Made by a program: the position numbers and the translations under genes
Source of the DNA: Variovorax paradoxus
GTDB taxonomy: Bacteria; Pseudomonadota; Gammaproteobacteria; Burkholderiales; Burkholderiaceae_C
Length of the DNA: 64,000 nt
NCBI RefSeq assembly: GCF_029919115.1
Contig: NZ_CP123990.1
Location: 5,296,501 to 5,360,500, forward strand
Reading direction: 5' to 3'
The notes under the pieces: generated by a model
Told to the model about the DNA's origin: nothing
The model's input: only the letters and a program-made list of their open reading frames with translations
The model's database searches: none
Part shown: positions 44,728 through 54,495 of the stretch, piece by piece
Numbering within the stretch: the first letter of the stretch is position 1
How the letters are laid out: each line of letters opens with the position of its first letter

Positions 44728-45996
44728 TCAGGCGGCAGGTTGGTCCAGATCGAAGGCTTTGTGCAACGCGCGCACTGCCAATTCCATATATTTTTCGTCG
44801 ATCACGACCGAGGTCTTGATCTCGCTGGTCGAAATCATCTGGATGTTGATGCCCTCTTCGCTCAGCACGCGGAACATCTTGCTGGCCACACCCACGTGGC
44901 TGCGCATCCCGATGCCCACGATGCTGACCTTGCAGATCTTGGTGTCGCCCACGATCTCGGTGGCGCCCAGCGAGGGCATGACCTTCGATTGCAGGAGGTC
45001 GACCGTCTTCGCATACTCGTTGCGGTGCACGGTAAAGCTGAAGTCGGTGCGGCCGTCCTTGCTGAGGTTCTGGATGATCACGTCGACCTCGATGTTGGCG
45101 TCCGCCACGGCACCGAGGATGTGATACGCGATGCCCGGCTTGTCGGGCACGCCCAGCACCGAGATCTTGGCTTCGTCGCGGTTGAAAGCGATGCCGGATA
45201 CAACGGCTTGTTCCATGTTTTCGTCTTCCTCGAAAGTGATCAGCGTGCCGGACTTGGCCTCTTCATTGATGTCGATGTCCCAGGGCGTGAAGCTCGAAAG
45301 CACACGCAGGGGAACCTTGTATTTGCCGGCGAATTCCACCGAGCGGATTTGCAGCACCTTGGAGCCCAGGCTCGCCATTTCGAGCATCTCTTCGAAGCTC
45401 ACGGTCGAGAGGCGGCGCGCATCGGGTTCCACGCGCGGGTCGGTCGTGTAGACGCCGTCCACGTCGGTGTAGATCAGGCACTCGTGCGCCTTCATTGCAG
45501 CAGCAATGGCCACGGCCGAGGTGTCGCTGCCGCCGCGGCCCAGCGTGGTGATGTTGCCGCTGTCGTCCACGCCCTGGAAGCCGGTAATGACGACCACCTT
45601 GCCGGCGTCGAGGTCGGCGCGCACGCGTTCGTCGTCGATGCTCTCGATGCGGGCCTTGGTGTACGAGTTGTCGGTACGCACCGACACCTGCCAGCCCGCG
45701 TAGCTGACGGCTTCCATGCCTTCGGCTTGCAGGGCAATGGCCAGCAATGCAGATGACGCCTGTTCGCCGGTGGCGGCAAGCATGTCGAGTTCGCGGCCGT
45801 GGGCCTCGCCGGGTTTGCTCGGCGCCAGCTCTTTGGCGAGCCCGAGCAGGCGATTGGTTTCGCCGCTCATGGCACTTGGGACCACGATCATCTGGTGGCC
45901 GGCACGCGCCCACTTGGCGACGCGCTTGGCGACATTCTTGATGCGCTCGGTCGAGCCCATCGACGTACCGCCGTATTTGTGAACGATCAATGCCAT
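44728..45996 (-). CDS. lysC: aspartate kinase
   Basis: First enzyme of the aspartate family pathway (Lys, Thr, Met, diaminopimelate), 422 aa. The kinase domain begins IVHKYGGTSMGS and includes GRGGSDTSAVA and TDVDGVYTTDPR. Two C-terminal ACT domains (ISVLGVPDKPGIAYH and SIVGIGMRSHVGVAS) provide feedback inhibition. I use the ATG at 45996 (MALIVHKYGG). It follows tilS by 67 bases and precedes tRNA-Ser. Confidence 0.97.
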   Translation of the reverse strand: MALIVHKYGGTSMGSTERIKNVAKRVAKWARAGHQMIVVPSAMSGETNRLLGLAKELAPSKPGEAHGRELDMLAATGEQASSALLAIALQAEGMEAVSYAGWQVSVRTDNSYTKARIESIDDERVRADLDAGKVVVITGFQGVDDSGNITTLGRGGSDTSAVAIAAAMKAHECLIYTDVDGVYTTDPRVEPDARRLSTVSFEEMLEMASLGSKVLQIRSVEFAGKYKVPLRVLSSFTPWDIDINEEAKSGTLITFEEDENMEQAVVSGIAFNRDEAKISVLGVPDKPGIAYHILGAVADANIEVDVIIQNLSKDGRTDFSFTVHRNEYAKTVDLLQSKVMPSLGATEIVGDTKICKVSIVGIGMRSHVGVASKMFRVLSEEGINIQMISTSEIKTSVVIDEKYMELAVRALHKAFDLDQPAA

Positions 45997-46063
45997 GGGT
46001 GAATTCAGAGAAAAAGAAAGGGCCGCTCCACTCCCGAGTGCCTGCGCGGCGCCCTGCAAGCCG

Positions 46064-47041
46064 TCAGCGCGAAGCCTTGGGCGAGGGCCTGGAATTGTAC
46101 CAATGCAGAAAATCGCCCCGGCGCTCGATGAAACCGTTGGCCACCTTGAGGTGGATGCGATGGCCGCGCGTGGTGCATGCCTGCAACTGGCTCAACAGTT
46201 GGTCGAGCTGCGCTGCACTGGGCGCGCAGCCGTGGGCATGCATCAGCCAGTGCCGCAGCACGTTCGCCTGGCGAGCTTGCGAAAGCAGTCGCAGCGCGGC
46301 AATGCGCGGCGGGTCACCCACTGTGGACAGGTCTTGCGCCGCCAGTTCACCCAGCAGTTCCCGCGCTTGCGCGGCGTGGCTGATGCTGCGAGTGAAGGTA
46401 GAGCGGAATTGCGGAAAAGTCTGCGCCAACGCAGGCAGCAACACGGCGCGGATCCGGTTGCGGGTGTAGCGCTCGTCCTGGTTGGTCGGATCTTCGATCC
46501 ACGGCAAGTCGAGACCTTTCAGCCAGGTGCGAATGTCGGCGCCGGGCACCGCCAGCAGCGGCCGGTAGATGTCGAGGCCATTGCGCTGCGCATGGGCCGG
46601 CATGGCAGCCAGTCCCGGCAACCCGGCGCCCCGGGAGAGCGCCAGCAGCAGAGTCTCGACCTGATCGTCTGCGTGGTGCCCGAGAACTATGGATTTGATA
46701 GCGCCGGCCGGCTCGACTGAGCTGGCCATTGCCGCAAAAGCTTGGTAGCGGGCACGCCGTGCCGCGTCTTCGGGGCTGTCGCCCTGCGCGTGCCGGGCAT
46801 CGACACGGTGCACCACCAGCGGAACGCCGAGCCGCTCGCACACTGCAACGCAATGGCGCTCGAAATCGTCGGCCGCAGCTTGCAAGCCATGGTGTACGTG
46901 AAACGCAACCACCTGCCCCGGCCAAGCCGATGCGCAAGCGGCGAGCAAGGCAGTGGAATCAGCGCCGCCGCTGAAGCCGATCGCCAGCGGCAGATGCGCC
47001 GGCTCGAACGCGGCCATCGCGCGTTCGAAGGCTTCGTTCAT
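46064..47041 (-). CDS. tilS: tRNA(Ile)-lysidine synthetase
   Basis: Modifies C34 of the minor tRNA-Ile to lysidine so that it reads AUA (325 aa). The PP-loop ATPase motif is FSGGADSTALLA. Further TilS motifs are VHHGLQAAADDFE, EDAARRARY and VLGHHADDQVETLLLALSRG. The C-terminus is shorter than in E. coli TilS. It is 11 bases downstream of accA. Confidence 0.95.
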   Translation of the reverse strand: MNEAFERAMAAFEPAHLPLAIGFSGGADSTALLAACASAWPGQVVAFHVHHGLQAAADDFERHCVAVCERLGVPLVVHRVDARHAQGDSPEDAARRARYQAFAAMASSVEPAGAIKSIVLGHHADDQVETLLLALSRGAGLPGLAAMPAHAQRNGLDIYRPLLAVPGADIRTWLKGLDLPWIEDPTNQDERYTRNRIRAVLLPALAQTFPQFRSTFTRSISHAAQARELLGELAAQDLSTVGDPPRIAALRLLSQARQANVLRHWLMHAHGCAPSAAQLDQLLSQLQACTTRGHRIHLKVANGFIERRGDFLHWYNSRPSPKASR

Positions 47042-47052
47042 GGGGCGCTTGC

Positions 47053-48033
47053 TTACCTGCCGGTGTCGGCCTTGGTGTCGTTGAAGCGCCCGTAGCTTTG
47101 CAGGCGTTCGTAGCGGCGGTCGAGCAGTTCCTTCGGCTTCAGGTCGCTGACCTGGCGGAAGGCGTCGTTGAGCGCGCGCTTCAGAAAAGCGGCCATCTGG
47201 CGATGGTCGCGGTGCGCGCCGCCGACCGGCTCGTTAACGATCTTGTCGACCAGCCCCAGCGCCTTCAGGCGGTGCGCGGTAATGCCAAGGGCATCGGCCG
47301 CTTCCTGCGCCTTGTCGCTGGTCTTCCACAGAATGGAGGCGCAGCCCTCGGGGCTGATCACCGAGTAGATGGAATACTGCAGCATCACGAGCTGGTCGCC
47401 CACCGAGATGGCCAGCGCACCGCCGGAGCCGCCTTCGCCGATGATGGTGACGATGATCGGCACTTCGAGCTGCGCCATCTCGTAGATGTTGCGGCCAATG
47501 GCCTCGGACTGGCCGCGCTCTTCGGCATCGATGCCAGGGTAGGCGCCGGGCGTATCGACGAAAGTGAAGACCGGCAGCTTGAATTTTTCAGCGGTCTTCA
47601 TGAGCCGCAATGCCTTGCGATAGCCCTCGGGCTTGCTCATGCCGAAGTTGCGCGCCGTACGCTCCCTGGTGTCGCGCCCCTTCTGGTGGCCGAGCACCAT
47701 GCAAGGCGTGCCATTGAAACGCGCCAGGCCGCCAACAATCGAAAGATCGTCCGCAAAATGCCGGTCGCCGTGCAGTTCGACGAAATCGGTGAAGATTTCG
47801 TTGACGTAGTCGAGCGTGTAGGGGCGCTCCGGATGCCGCGCGATCTTGGTGATCTGCCAGGGCGTCAGGTCGCTGTAGATGTCTTTGGTGAGCTGCTGGC
47901 TTTTCTTGCCGAGCTGGTCGATTTCCTCCGAGATGTCGACCGCCGATTCGGTCTGTACATAGCGCAGTTCTTCGATCTTGGATTCGAGTTCAGCAATGGG
48001 CTGCTCGAAGTCGAGGAAGGTTCGTTTCGCCAA
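47053..48033 (-). CDS. accA: acetyl-CoA carboxylase carboxyltransferase subunit alpha
   Basis: The alpha subunit of the carboxyltransferase that makes malonyl-CoA (326 aa). The family N-terminus [20 protein letters not shown] is reached only with a TTG start at 48033; AGGAG six bases before it confirms the choice, and no ATG fits. Conserved motifs are [26 protein letters not shown] and [11 protein letters not shown]. It follows the glycosylase gene by 16 bases. Confidence 0.97.
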   Translation of the reverse strand: MAKRTFLDFEQPIAELESKIEELRYVQTESAVDISEEIDQLGKKSQQLTKDIYSDLTPWQITKIARHPERPYTLDYVNEIFTDFVELHGDRHFADDLSIVGGLARFNGTPCMVLGHQKGRDTRERTARNFGMSKPEGYRKALRLMKTAEKFKLPVFTFVDTPGAYPGIDAEERGQSEAIGRNIYEMAQLEVPIIVTIIGEGGSGGALAISVGDQLVMLQYSIYSVISPEGCASILWKTSDKAQEAADALGITAHRLKALGLVDKIVNEPVGGAHRDHRQMAAFLKRALNDAFRQVSDLKPKELLDRRYERLQSYGRFNDTKADTGR

Positions 48034-48049
48034 CGTCTTCTCCTGTTGT

Positions 48050-48700
48050 TCAGTATGCGACCGGTACCGGGTCGAGCGAGCGCCAAATATACCAAGTTGC
48101 CACACTGCAAAAAGGCGCCCAGGCCACGGCGACGTCGCGGGCATCGCTGCGGCTCACGGGATCGCCCGAAAAATAGTTGACGCTGATGCCATTGAGCAGG
48201 CCCAGGTCGTCCACCGGCAGCACATTGGGGCGCATCAGGTGAAAGATGAGGAACATCTCGGCCGTCCAGCGGCCGATGCCGCGAATGGCCACGAGTTCCT
48301 CGATGATGAGCTCGTCCGACATGTCCTTCCATGCGTCGACGTGCACCGCGCCGGAATCGAAGTGAATGGCCAAGTCGACGAGATATTCGACTTTGCGCGC
48401 CGACAGCCCTGCCGCACGCATGTCGTCGACCTTGAGCTTGAGCACGTTGGCCGGCGTCAGTTTGCGCGGCAACACCGCGAACTTGTCCCAGACGGTCTGT
48501 GCGGCCTTCACCGAAATCTGCTGGCCCACGATGCTGCGCGCGAGCGTGGTGAACGCATCCCCGCGCGACTCGAGGCAGGCATCGCCGAATTTCGGGATCA
48601 ACCGCTTCATCACGCGGTCTTTCTTGGCGAGGTGCTTGCAGGCCTCCTCCCAATAATCGGGCGTGAAGATCTGCACGCTCGATTTCTTGGTTGCAGGCAT
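48050..48700 (-). CDS. DNA-3-methyladenine glycosylase II (AlkA-like, HhH-GPD)
   Basis: Base-excision glycosylase of the helix-hairpin-helix GPD superfamily (216 aa from the ATG at 48700; 223 aa from a GTG at 48721 that overlaps the cysS stop). Motifs are [16 protein letters not shown], the hairpin [14 protein letters not shown] and the catalytic Asp in VLPVDDLGL. No Fe-S cluster cysteines follow, which fits AlkA rather than Nth/MutY. It sits inside the cysS-accA operon. Confidence 0.92.
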   Translation of the reverse strand: MPATKKSSVQIFTPDYWEEACKHLAKKDRVMKRLIPKFGDACLESRGDAFTTLARSIVGQQISVKAAQTVWDKFAVLPRKLTPANVLKLKVDDMRAAGLSARKVEYLVDLAIHFDSGAVHVDAWKDMSDELIIEELVAIRGIGRWTAEMFLIFHLMRPNVLPVDDLGLLNGISVNYFSGDPVSRSDARDVAVAWAPFCSVATWYIWRSLDPVPVAY

Positions 48701-48717
48701 GGGGTTGGTGGTTCCGT

Positions 48718-50094
48718 TCACTGCGCTGCGGCCCAGGTCGTGCCGGTGGGCGAATCCTTGAGGACGATGCCCTGCGCCAGAAGGTCGTTGCGGATGCGGT
48801 CGGCCTCGGCAAAGTTCTTTGCGGCCTTGGCGGCTGCGCGCTGCGCAATCAGCACCTGGATTGCGGCATCGTCGAGACTGCTGCCCGCTTGCAGGAACGC
48901 CTTGGGATCACCTTGGAGCAGCCCCAGCGTACCGCCGAGCACCTTGAGAAGGCCGGCGGTTTCCGCGGACTGCGTACGGTGGACTCCCGTGGCCAATTCA
49001 AACAGGATTGCAATGGCCCCAGGCGTGCCGAAGTCTTCATCCATCGCAGCCTTGAAAGCAGCTGCGTGCGGGTTCGTCCAGTCAAGCGCGACTGGCGCGG
49101 GGGTCACCAGGTCCAGCGCCGTGTAAAGGCGCTTGAGCGAGTTGCGGGCGTCGGTCAGATGCGCATCGCTGTAGTTGAGCGCGCTGCGATAGTGCGTGCG
49201 AACGAGGAAGAAGCGCAGGCTTTCGGCGTCGTACTTCTGGAGCACCTCGCGGATGGTGAAGAAATTGCCCAGGCTCTTGGACATTTTTTCGTTGTCCACG
49301 CGCACGAAGCCGTTGTGCACCCAGAAGCGGGACAGCGGCTTGCCGTGGGCGCCCTCGCTTTGCGCAATTTCATTCTCGTGGTGCGGAAACTGAAGGTCCG
49401 CCCCGCCTCCATGGATATCGAAGGTTTCACCAAGCGTGGCGCAACTCATCGCGGAGCATTCGATATGCCAACCCGGGCGGCCGGTGCCGAAGGGGCTGTC
49501 CCACTTGGCATCGTCGGGCTCGGATGGCTTGGCTGCCTTCCAGAGCACGAAGTCGAGGGGGTCCTGCTTGCCCTCGAGCACTGCGACGCGTTCGCCGGCA
49601 TGCAATTCGTCGAGCGACTTTCCCGACAGCTTTCCGTACCCGGGAAACTTGCGCACCGCATAGTTCACGTCGCCGTCGGGCGAGCGATAGGCCAGCCCCT
49701 TGCGCTCCAGCGTCTCGATGATGCCGAGCATTTGCGGAACGTACTCCGTCGCACGCGGCTCCAGAGTGGGAGGTTCGATGCCAAGCGCGCCGATGTCTTC
49801 GTGCATGGCGGCAATGACTTCATCAGTCAGTTGGCGAATCGTGATGCCACGCTGCACCGCGCGAGCAATGATCTTGTCGTCGATATCAGTGATGTTTCGC
49901 ACGTAGGTCACGGCGTAGTCGCTCGCTCGCAGCCAACGCTGCACCACGTCGAAGGCCATCATCATGCGGGCATGACCGATGTGGCACAGGTCATAGACCG
50001 TCATGCCGCACACGTACATGCGCACCCGGCCCGGTTGCAATGGGGAGAACTCCTCCAGTTCACGCGAAAGCGTGTTGTAGATGCGCAGACTCAT
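48718..50094 (-). CDS. cysS: cysteinyl-tRNA synthetase
   Basis: Class I synthetase charging tRNA-Cys (458 aa). The zinc-binding and HIGH region reads [17 protein letters not shown], the second zinc cysteine and histidine lie in SAMSCATLG and [10 protein letters not shown], and the KMSKS loop is [10 protein letters not shown]. First gene of the minus-strand run cysS-alkA-accA-tilS-lysC-tRNA-Ser, divergent from the TPR gene at 50286. Confidence 0.97.
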   Translation of the reverse strand: MSLRIYNTLSRELEEFSPLQPGRVRMYVCGMTVYDLCHIGHARMMMAFDVVQRWLRASDYAVTYVRNITDIDDKIIARAVQRGITIRQLTDEVIAAMHEDIGALGIEPPTLEPRATEYVPQMLGIIETLERKGLAYRSPDGDVNYAVRKFPGYGKLSGKSLDELHAGERVAVLEGKQDPLDFVLWKAAKPSEPDDAKWDSPFGTGRPGWHIECSAMSCATLGETFDIHGGGADLQFPHHENEIAQSEGAHGKPLSRFWVHNGFVRVDNEKMSKSLGNFFTIREVLQKYDAESLRFFLVRTHYRSALNYSDAHLTDARNSLKRLYTALDLVTPAPVALDWTNPHAAAFKAAMDEDFGTPGAIAILFELATGVHRTQSAETAGLLKVLGGTLGLLQGDPKAFLQAGSSLDDAAIQVLIAQRAAAKAAKNFAEADRIRNDLLAQGIVLKDSPTGTTWAAAQ

Positions 50095-50285
50095 GAGGCT
50101 CGGAAAGCGTCGCTTCGCGCACGTGCGGCACGGGCGAACGACGTTGATTTCAGGGGTGACGGGACAGTGGCCGCGAGGGGTTGGACATGGCCCCTCGGCT
50201 ACAATGCTTCGCAGTATAAACGGCTGCTGCCGTGTACATTCCGGGTGTTTTCGAGGCCCGCATTTCCCAATCTTGCCGAGGCTTC

Positions 50286-50876
50286 ATGAAGCACGTCGCG
50301 TTCTCCAAACTCTCCCTTGCCTTTGCACTGCTCTTCAGCCTGTGGGGTTCCGCCGCGCATGCCAACGACTACGACGACGTGAACACCTTGCTGCGCCAGG
50401 GCAAGTCGAACGAAGCGCTTGCCAAGGCCGACGCCTACATTGCCGGCAAGCCGCGCGATCCGCAAATGCGCTTCCTGCGCGGTGTGATCCTCACCGAGCA
50501 AAAAAAGCAGAACGAGGCCATTGCCGCGTTCACGCAGTTGACGCAAGACTTTCCGGAACTCTCCGAACCGTACAACAACCTTGCTGCGCTTTATGCAGCG
50601 CAAAGCAAATTCGACCAGGCGCGCGCCGCGCTGGAACAGGCGCTCAGGCTCAACCCCAACTACGCCACCGCGCATGAAAATCTCGGCGACGTGTATGCGC
50701 GCCTCGCGGCCCAGGAATATGTGCGGGCGCAGCAATTTGCCAGCACCAACGCCAGCGTGGCGCCCAAGCTCGCGCTGATCCGCCAGATCTTCAACCCGAA
50801 GGCCGAAGCGCAAGCTGCAACGCTGCCGGCGCCGCCTGCCGAAGTTCGCAAACCAGTCGGCCGACCGAGCAAATAA
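50286..50876 (+). CDS. exported TPR protein
   Basis: A 196-residue protein with a signal peptide (about 1-26, AHA cleavage) and three or four TPR units, the clearest around PYNNLAALYAAQSKFDQARA and AHENLGDVYARLAAQEYVRA. GAGG lies four bases before the ATG. Upstream, TACAAT at 50200-50205 could be a promoter -10, but no good -35 is at the right distance. It precedes two cyclophilin genes and may act with them in the periplasm; this is inference. Confidence 0.83.
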   Translation: MKHVAFSKLSLAFALLFSLWGSAAHANDYDDVNTLLRQGKSNEALAKADAYIAGKPRDPQMRFLRGVILTEQKKQNEAIAAFTQLTQDFPELSEPYNNLAALYAAQSKFDQARAALEQALRLNPNYATAHENLGDVYARLAAQEYVRAQQFASTNASVAPKLALIRQIFNPKAEAQAATLPAPPAEVRKPVGRPSK

Positions 50877-50962
50877 GCAAGTAGCCGGCCGAACGTGCAA
50901 TGGCCCGGGCAACTTGCCTTGCCGGGCCCGCGCCTTCCAATCATTCGCACACGGAGCTTTCC

Positions 50963-51568
50963 TTGACGATCCAAGCCTTCTTCAACTTCCCGTCCGCACG
51001 ATACAGCCGCCGCGGCGCGCTCGCGCTGGTGGCCTCGCTGGCCCTGGCCGGCGCCGTGCATGCGCAACAGGCCGGGCCACGCGTGAAGCTCGCCACTTCG
51101 GCCGGCGACATCCTGGTCGAGCTCGACCAAGCCAAGGCGCCCAAGACGGTCGAGAACTTTCTGCAGTACGTCAACGACAAGCACTATGACGGTACGGTGT
51201 TCCACCGCGTGATCGACGGCTTCATGATCCAGGGCGGCGGCTTCACTGCCGACATGCAACAAAAACCCACGCGACCGCCCATCGCGCTTGAAGCCAGCAA
51301 CGGCCTCAAGAACGACCGCTACACCATCGCCATGGCTCGCACCGGCAACCCCAATTCGGCCACCTCGCAGTTCTTCATCAACGTGAAGAACAACGACTCG
51401 CTCAATGCGCCCAGCCCCGACGGCTACGGCTATACCGTCTTCGGCCGTGTCGTGGCTGGCACCGAGGTGGTCGACAAGATTCGCGCAGTGCAAACTGGTA
51501 ACAAGGGCGGCATGCAGAACGTGCCGCTCGAGCCCATCATCATCAAGTCCGCCACACTGGCGAAGTAA
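50963..51568 (+). CDS. periplasmic peptidyl-prolyl cis-trans isomerase (cyclophilin)
   Basis: A 201-residue cyclophilin with a signal peptide containing YSRRGALALVASL, a twin-arginine-like start, ending AVHAQ. I choose the TTG at 50963 because GGAG lies six bases before it and it gives a full signal peptide. Catalytic-site segments are TVFHRVIDGFMIQGGGF, SATSQFFIN and a C-terminal YTVFGRV. It corresponds to PpiA-type enzymes; the next gene is a close cytosolic paralogue. Confidence 0.9.
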   Translation: MTIQAFFNFPSARYSRRGALALVASLALAGAVHAQQAGPRVKLATSAGDILVELDQAKAPKTVENFLQYVNDKHYDGTVFHRVIDGFMIQGGGFTADMQQKPTRPPIALEASNGLKNDRYTIAMARTGNPNSATSQFFINVKNNDSLNAPSPDGYGYTVFGRVVAGTEVVDKIRAVQTGNKGGMQNVPLEPIIIKSATLAK

Positions 51569-51601
51569 TTTCTCGAACACATCCGAAAGAAGGACTCCCT
51601 C

Positions 51602-52114
51602 ATGAGCAACCCCAAAGTCGAACTGCACATCAAGAACTACGGCGTGATCACGCTCGAACTCGACAGCGCCAAGGCGCCCAAGTCGGCCGAGAACTTCGTC
51701 AACTACGTGAAGAACGGTCACTACGACAACACCGTGTTTCATCGCGTGATTCCAGGCTTCATGGTGCAAGGCGGCGGCTTCGAACCCGGCATGAAGCAAA
51801 AGCCCACCGGCGCCGAAATCGAGAACGAAGCCAACAACGGCCTCAAGAACGACAACTACACCGTGGCCATGGCCCGCACGAGCGCCCCGCACTCGGCCAC
51901 TGCCCAGTTCTTCATCAACGTGGCCGACAACGGCTTCCTGAACCACACCGCCCCTTCAGCCCAGGGCTGGGGCTACGCGGTGTTCGGCAAGGTCACCGGC
52001 GGCACCGACGTGGTAGACAAGATCAAGGCCGTGAAAACGGGCCGCAAGGGCTTCCACGATGACGTGCCGCTCGAAGACGTCGTGATCGAGAAGGCTGTCG
52101 TCGTCTCCGAATAA
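51602..52114 (+). CDS. ppiB: cytoplasmic peptidyl-prolyl cis-trans isomerase B
   Basis: A 170-residue cyclophilin without signal peptide. Motifs are [38 protein letters not shown] and [15 protein letters not shown] lies seven bases before the ATG. Alignment by eye with the preceding protein shows the same order of motifs and many identical blocks, so the two probably arose by duplication and then split between compartments. It precedes lpxH by 35 bases, a common neighbour pair. Confidence 0.94.
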   Translation: MSNPKVELHIKNYGVITLELDSAKAPKSAENFVNYVKNGHYDNTVFHRVIPGFMVQGGGFEPGMKQKPTGAEIENEANNGLKNDNYTVAMARTSAPHSATAQFFINVADNGFLNHTAPSAQGWGYAVFGKVTGGTDVVDKIKAVKTGRKGFHDDVPLEDVVIEKAVVVSE

Positions 52115-52149
52115 CGGAGCCGGCAACAGAAGGCGGGGCGCACATCGGC

Positions 52150-52920
52150 ATGGCGGCTAATCCGGCTTTCAAGGAGCTTCTCGCCCCGCCGACGTGGCGC
52201 ACTGTCGACCTGATTTCCGACCTGCACCTGCAGGCCGAAGAGCCCGCCACCTTCGAGGCGTGGCAGGGCTATTTGCAGACCACACCGGCCGATGCGCTGA
52301 TCATCCTGGGCGACCTGTTCGAAGTGTGGGTGGGCGACGACACCGCTGCCCTGCCCGGCTTCGAGGCGCACTGCGCCGAGCTGCTGCGCCGCACGGCCGA
52401 GCGGCTGCCGGTGTACTTCATGCACGGCAACCGCGACTTCCTCGTGGGCCCGGCGCTTGCGGCCCGGTGCGGCTTCACGCTGCTTGACGACCCCACGGTG
52501 CTGGTGCTGCACGGCGAACGCTGGCTGCTGAGCCACGGCGACATTCTTTGCCTGGACGACACCGACTACCTCAAGTTTCGCGCCCAGGTGCGCACGCCTG
52601 GTTGGCAGGCCGCGTTCCTGGCCAGACCGCTGGCCGAGCGCCGGGCGCTCGCACGGTCGATGCGCGAGCAAAGCGAAGACCGCAAACGCGACGCTTCTGC
52701 GCGCTGGGCCGATGTCGACGGTGGTGCAGCCCGCCAATGGCTTCAGCAGGCGCGCGCACGCACGCTGGTGCACGGCCACACGCACCGGCCCGCCGACCAC
52801 GACCTGGGAGACGGCCTCCGGCGCTTGGTGCTGAGCGACTGGGACGTCGCGGCCCACCCGCCGCGCGCACAGCTGCTTTGCCTTTCGCCCGCCGGCGCAC
52901 AACGCGTCGATCTGCGCTAG
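52150..52920 (+). CDS. lpxH: UDP-2,3-diacylglucosamine diphosphatase
   Basis: Calcineurin-like phosphoesterase making lipid X in lipid A biosynthesis (256 aa). All five metal-site motifs are visible: ISDLHL, LGDLFEVWVGDD, MHGNRDFL, LSHGD and VHGHTHRP. Acts at the cytoplasmic face of the inner membrane. The start ATG at 52150 has no strong ribosome site, so coupling to ppiB is possible. Confidence 0.95.
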   Translation: MAANPAFKELLAPPTWRTVDLISDLHLQAEEPATFEAWQGYLQTTPADALIILGDLFEVWVGDDTAALPGFEAHCAELLRRTAERLPVYFMHGNRDFLVGPALAARCGFTLLDDPTVLVLHGERWLLSHGDILCLDDTDYLKFRAQVRTPGWQAAFLARPLAERRALARSMREQSEDRKRDASARWADVDGGAARQWLQQARARTLVHGHTHRPADHDLGDGLRRLVLSDWDVAAHPPRAQLLCLSPAGAQRVDLR

Positions 52921-52928
52921 CCGTCGCA

Positions 52929-53720
52929 ATGTTCAAGTGGCTGCGCCGGTTGCGCGCCCTGCCCCCAATTCCCGAGGCTGCCTGGAAGGCGACGCTCGAA
53001 CGCTATGCCTTCCTCGGCGACTTGCCTCACGCCGCACAGCAAAAGCTGCGTACCTTCACGGCCGAATTCCTGCGCGACAAGGAGTTTCATGGCACCCAGG
53101 GATTCGTCATTACCGACGAGGTTGCGCTGGCCATTGCCGCGCAGGCCGTGCTGCCGGTGCTGAACCTGAAAGGCGGGCTGGACTGGTACGACGATTTCGT
53201 CGGCATCGTGGTGCATCCGTCGGAAGTGGTCGCGCGGCGCAAGATCGTGGACGAGGCGCAAGTGGTGCACGAATACGACGAGGTGGTGGCCGGCGAAGCC
53301 ATGGACCGCGGCCCGGTGATGCTGAGCTGGCAAGACGTGCTCGCAAGCGGCATCACGACGGACGGCGGCTACAACGTGGTTATTCACGAGTTCGCGCACA
53401 AGATCGACATGCGCGGAGGCAATGCCGACGGCTGCCCGCCGCTGCCCGCGGGGTTTGCGGGCAAGAGCAGCGCGCGCGAGGCACGTGCCGCGTGGCTTGC
53501 GGTGCTGCAGCCGGCATATGAAGAGTTTCGCGAAAAAACCATTCTTGCCGACCGCTTCGGCGCCGAGCCGCCATGGCTCGACGACTACGGCGCGACCTCG
53601 ATCAGCGAATTCTTCGCGGTGGCCTGCGAGGCCTACTTCGTGAACCGTCGCAACTTCGGCCGCGACTTCCCGGCAGTCGTGGCGCTGTTCGATGAATTCT
53701 TTCGGCCTAAACAGGGCTGA
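52929..53720 (+). CDS. MtfA-like zinc-dependent peptidase (DUF980 family)
   Basis: A 263-residue protein of the MtfA/M90 family. The zinc site is VVIHEFAHKIDM (HExxH) with the third ligand likely Glu in SISEFFAVACEAYF. MtfA in E. coli binds the Mlc repressor and has aminopeptidase activity; here only the fold and zinc site are supported. It begins eight bases after lpxH, in the same direction. Confidence 0.9.
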   Translation: MFKWLRRLRALPPIPEAAWKATLERYAFLGDLPHAAQQKLRTFTAEFLRDKEFHGTQGFVITDEVALAIAAQAVLPVLNLKGGLDWYDDFVGIVVHPSEVVARRKIVDEAQVVHEYDEVVAGEAMDRGPVMLSWQDVLASGITTDGGYNVVIHEFAHKIDMRGGNADGCPPLPAGFAGKSSAREARAAWLAVLQPAYEEFREKTILADRFGAEPPWLDDYGATSISEFFAVACEAYFVNRRNFGRDFPAVVALFDEFFRPKQG

Positions 53721-53815
53721 TCGCCCGTCCACTCTTTGTTCATTGCTACGTATCCGATAGCAATTTGCCCTTTACCATCGGCGGGTTATCAACTCACCGA
53801 AAAAAGGTAAACAAC

Positions 53816-54412
53816 ATGAGGGATTGGTTCTATCAGCTCACGGGCAAGGCATGGATCGCGCTGCTGTTCGGCGTCGGCATCCTGGGCTGGGCAGCCTATG
53901 CGCAGTTCAAGGCGGGCGCCGACACGCACGGCACCGCGGTGGAAGACCTCGTCGCCAAGAGCGGCACGGTCGTCAGCGGCAGCGAGATCACCGAGACCAC
54001 CAAGCGCCGCCGCGGCGGCACCACGACGCGCCATTACTTCGTGCTCGATGCCAAGCTCGCCGACGGCAGCATCGAGAAATGGCGCGTCGACCATGCCATT
54101 GGCCGGAGCAAGGTCGAGCCGCTGATCGACGAAGCCGTCGAAGTTCGCATCGATCCCTCCGACAACAACCTCGTCTACGAGGCCAAGCTCAAGGGCCAGC
54201 CGGTGGTCGCCCTGGCGGACGTACAGAAGATCATGGAGAACAAGGACAAGGTCGCAGCATCGCTGGCCACGGACAAGAGCACCCTGATCATCGGCGCCCT
54301 GGCCCTGCTGCTCGGCATCGGCGGACTGTTCGCCCGGCGCCGCATCGCCAGCGGCCATGCGGCCGAGCAGGCGGCCGCCGTCCAGACGCCCGTGATCGGC
54401 GAGAAAGTCTGA
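53816..54412 (+). CDS. DUF3592-like membrane protein
   Basis: A 198-residue protein with an N-terminal TM helix (about 12-32), a soluble beta-rich middle containing SGTVVSGSEITETTKRRRGG and RHYFVLDAKLADG, and a C-terminal TM helix (about 157-176) before a basic tail. This layout fits DUF3592-type proteins. AAGG lies eight bases before the ATG. Monocistronic: a terminator follows directly. Function unknown. Confidence 0.72.
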   Translation: MRDWFYQLTGKAWIALLFGVGILGWAAYAQFKAGADTHGTAVEDLVAKSGTVVSGSEITETTKRRRGGTTTRHYFVLDAKLADGSIEKWRVDHAIGRSKVEPLIDEAVEVRIDPSDNNLVYEAKLKGQPVVALADVQKIMENKDKVAASLATDKSTLIIGALALLLGIGGLFARRRIASGHAAEQAAAVQTPVIGEKV

Positions 54413-54431
54413 CCCGCGCGATTTCATCGCA

Positions 54432-54469
54432 CCATGAAAAAGGCGCCCCGAGGGGCGCCTTTTTCATGG
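54432..54469. terminator. perfect 18-bp-arm palindromic terminator, bidirectional
   Basis: CCATGAAAAAGGCGCCCC, a two-base loop GA, then the exact reverse complement. It separates two converging genes (stops at 54412 and 54496) and has A/T runs on both sides. The core AAAAAGGCGCC...GGCGCCTTTTTCATGG is the same as in the terminator after ctaE at 4486-4516. Confidence 0.9.
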
Positions 54470-54495
54470 CCGCGAGGCGGGTGCGGGTGCGCGCT

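Noticed and set aside
48031..48144. Upstream extension of accA to an ATG at 48144
   Set aside because: The extension overlaps the glycosylase gene and is unlike AccA; the TTG at 48033 has an AGGAG site at the right distance and gives the conserved N-terminus.
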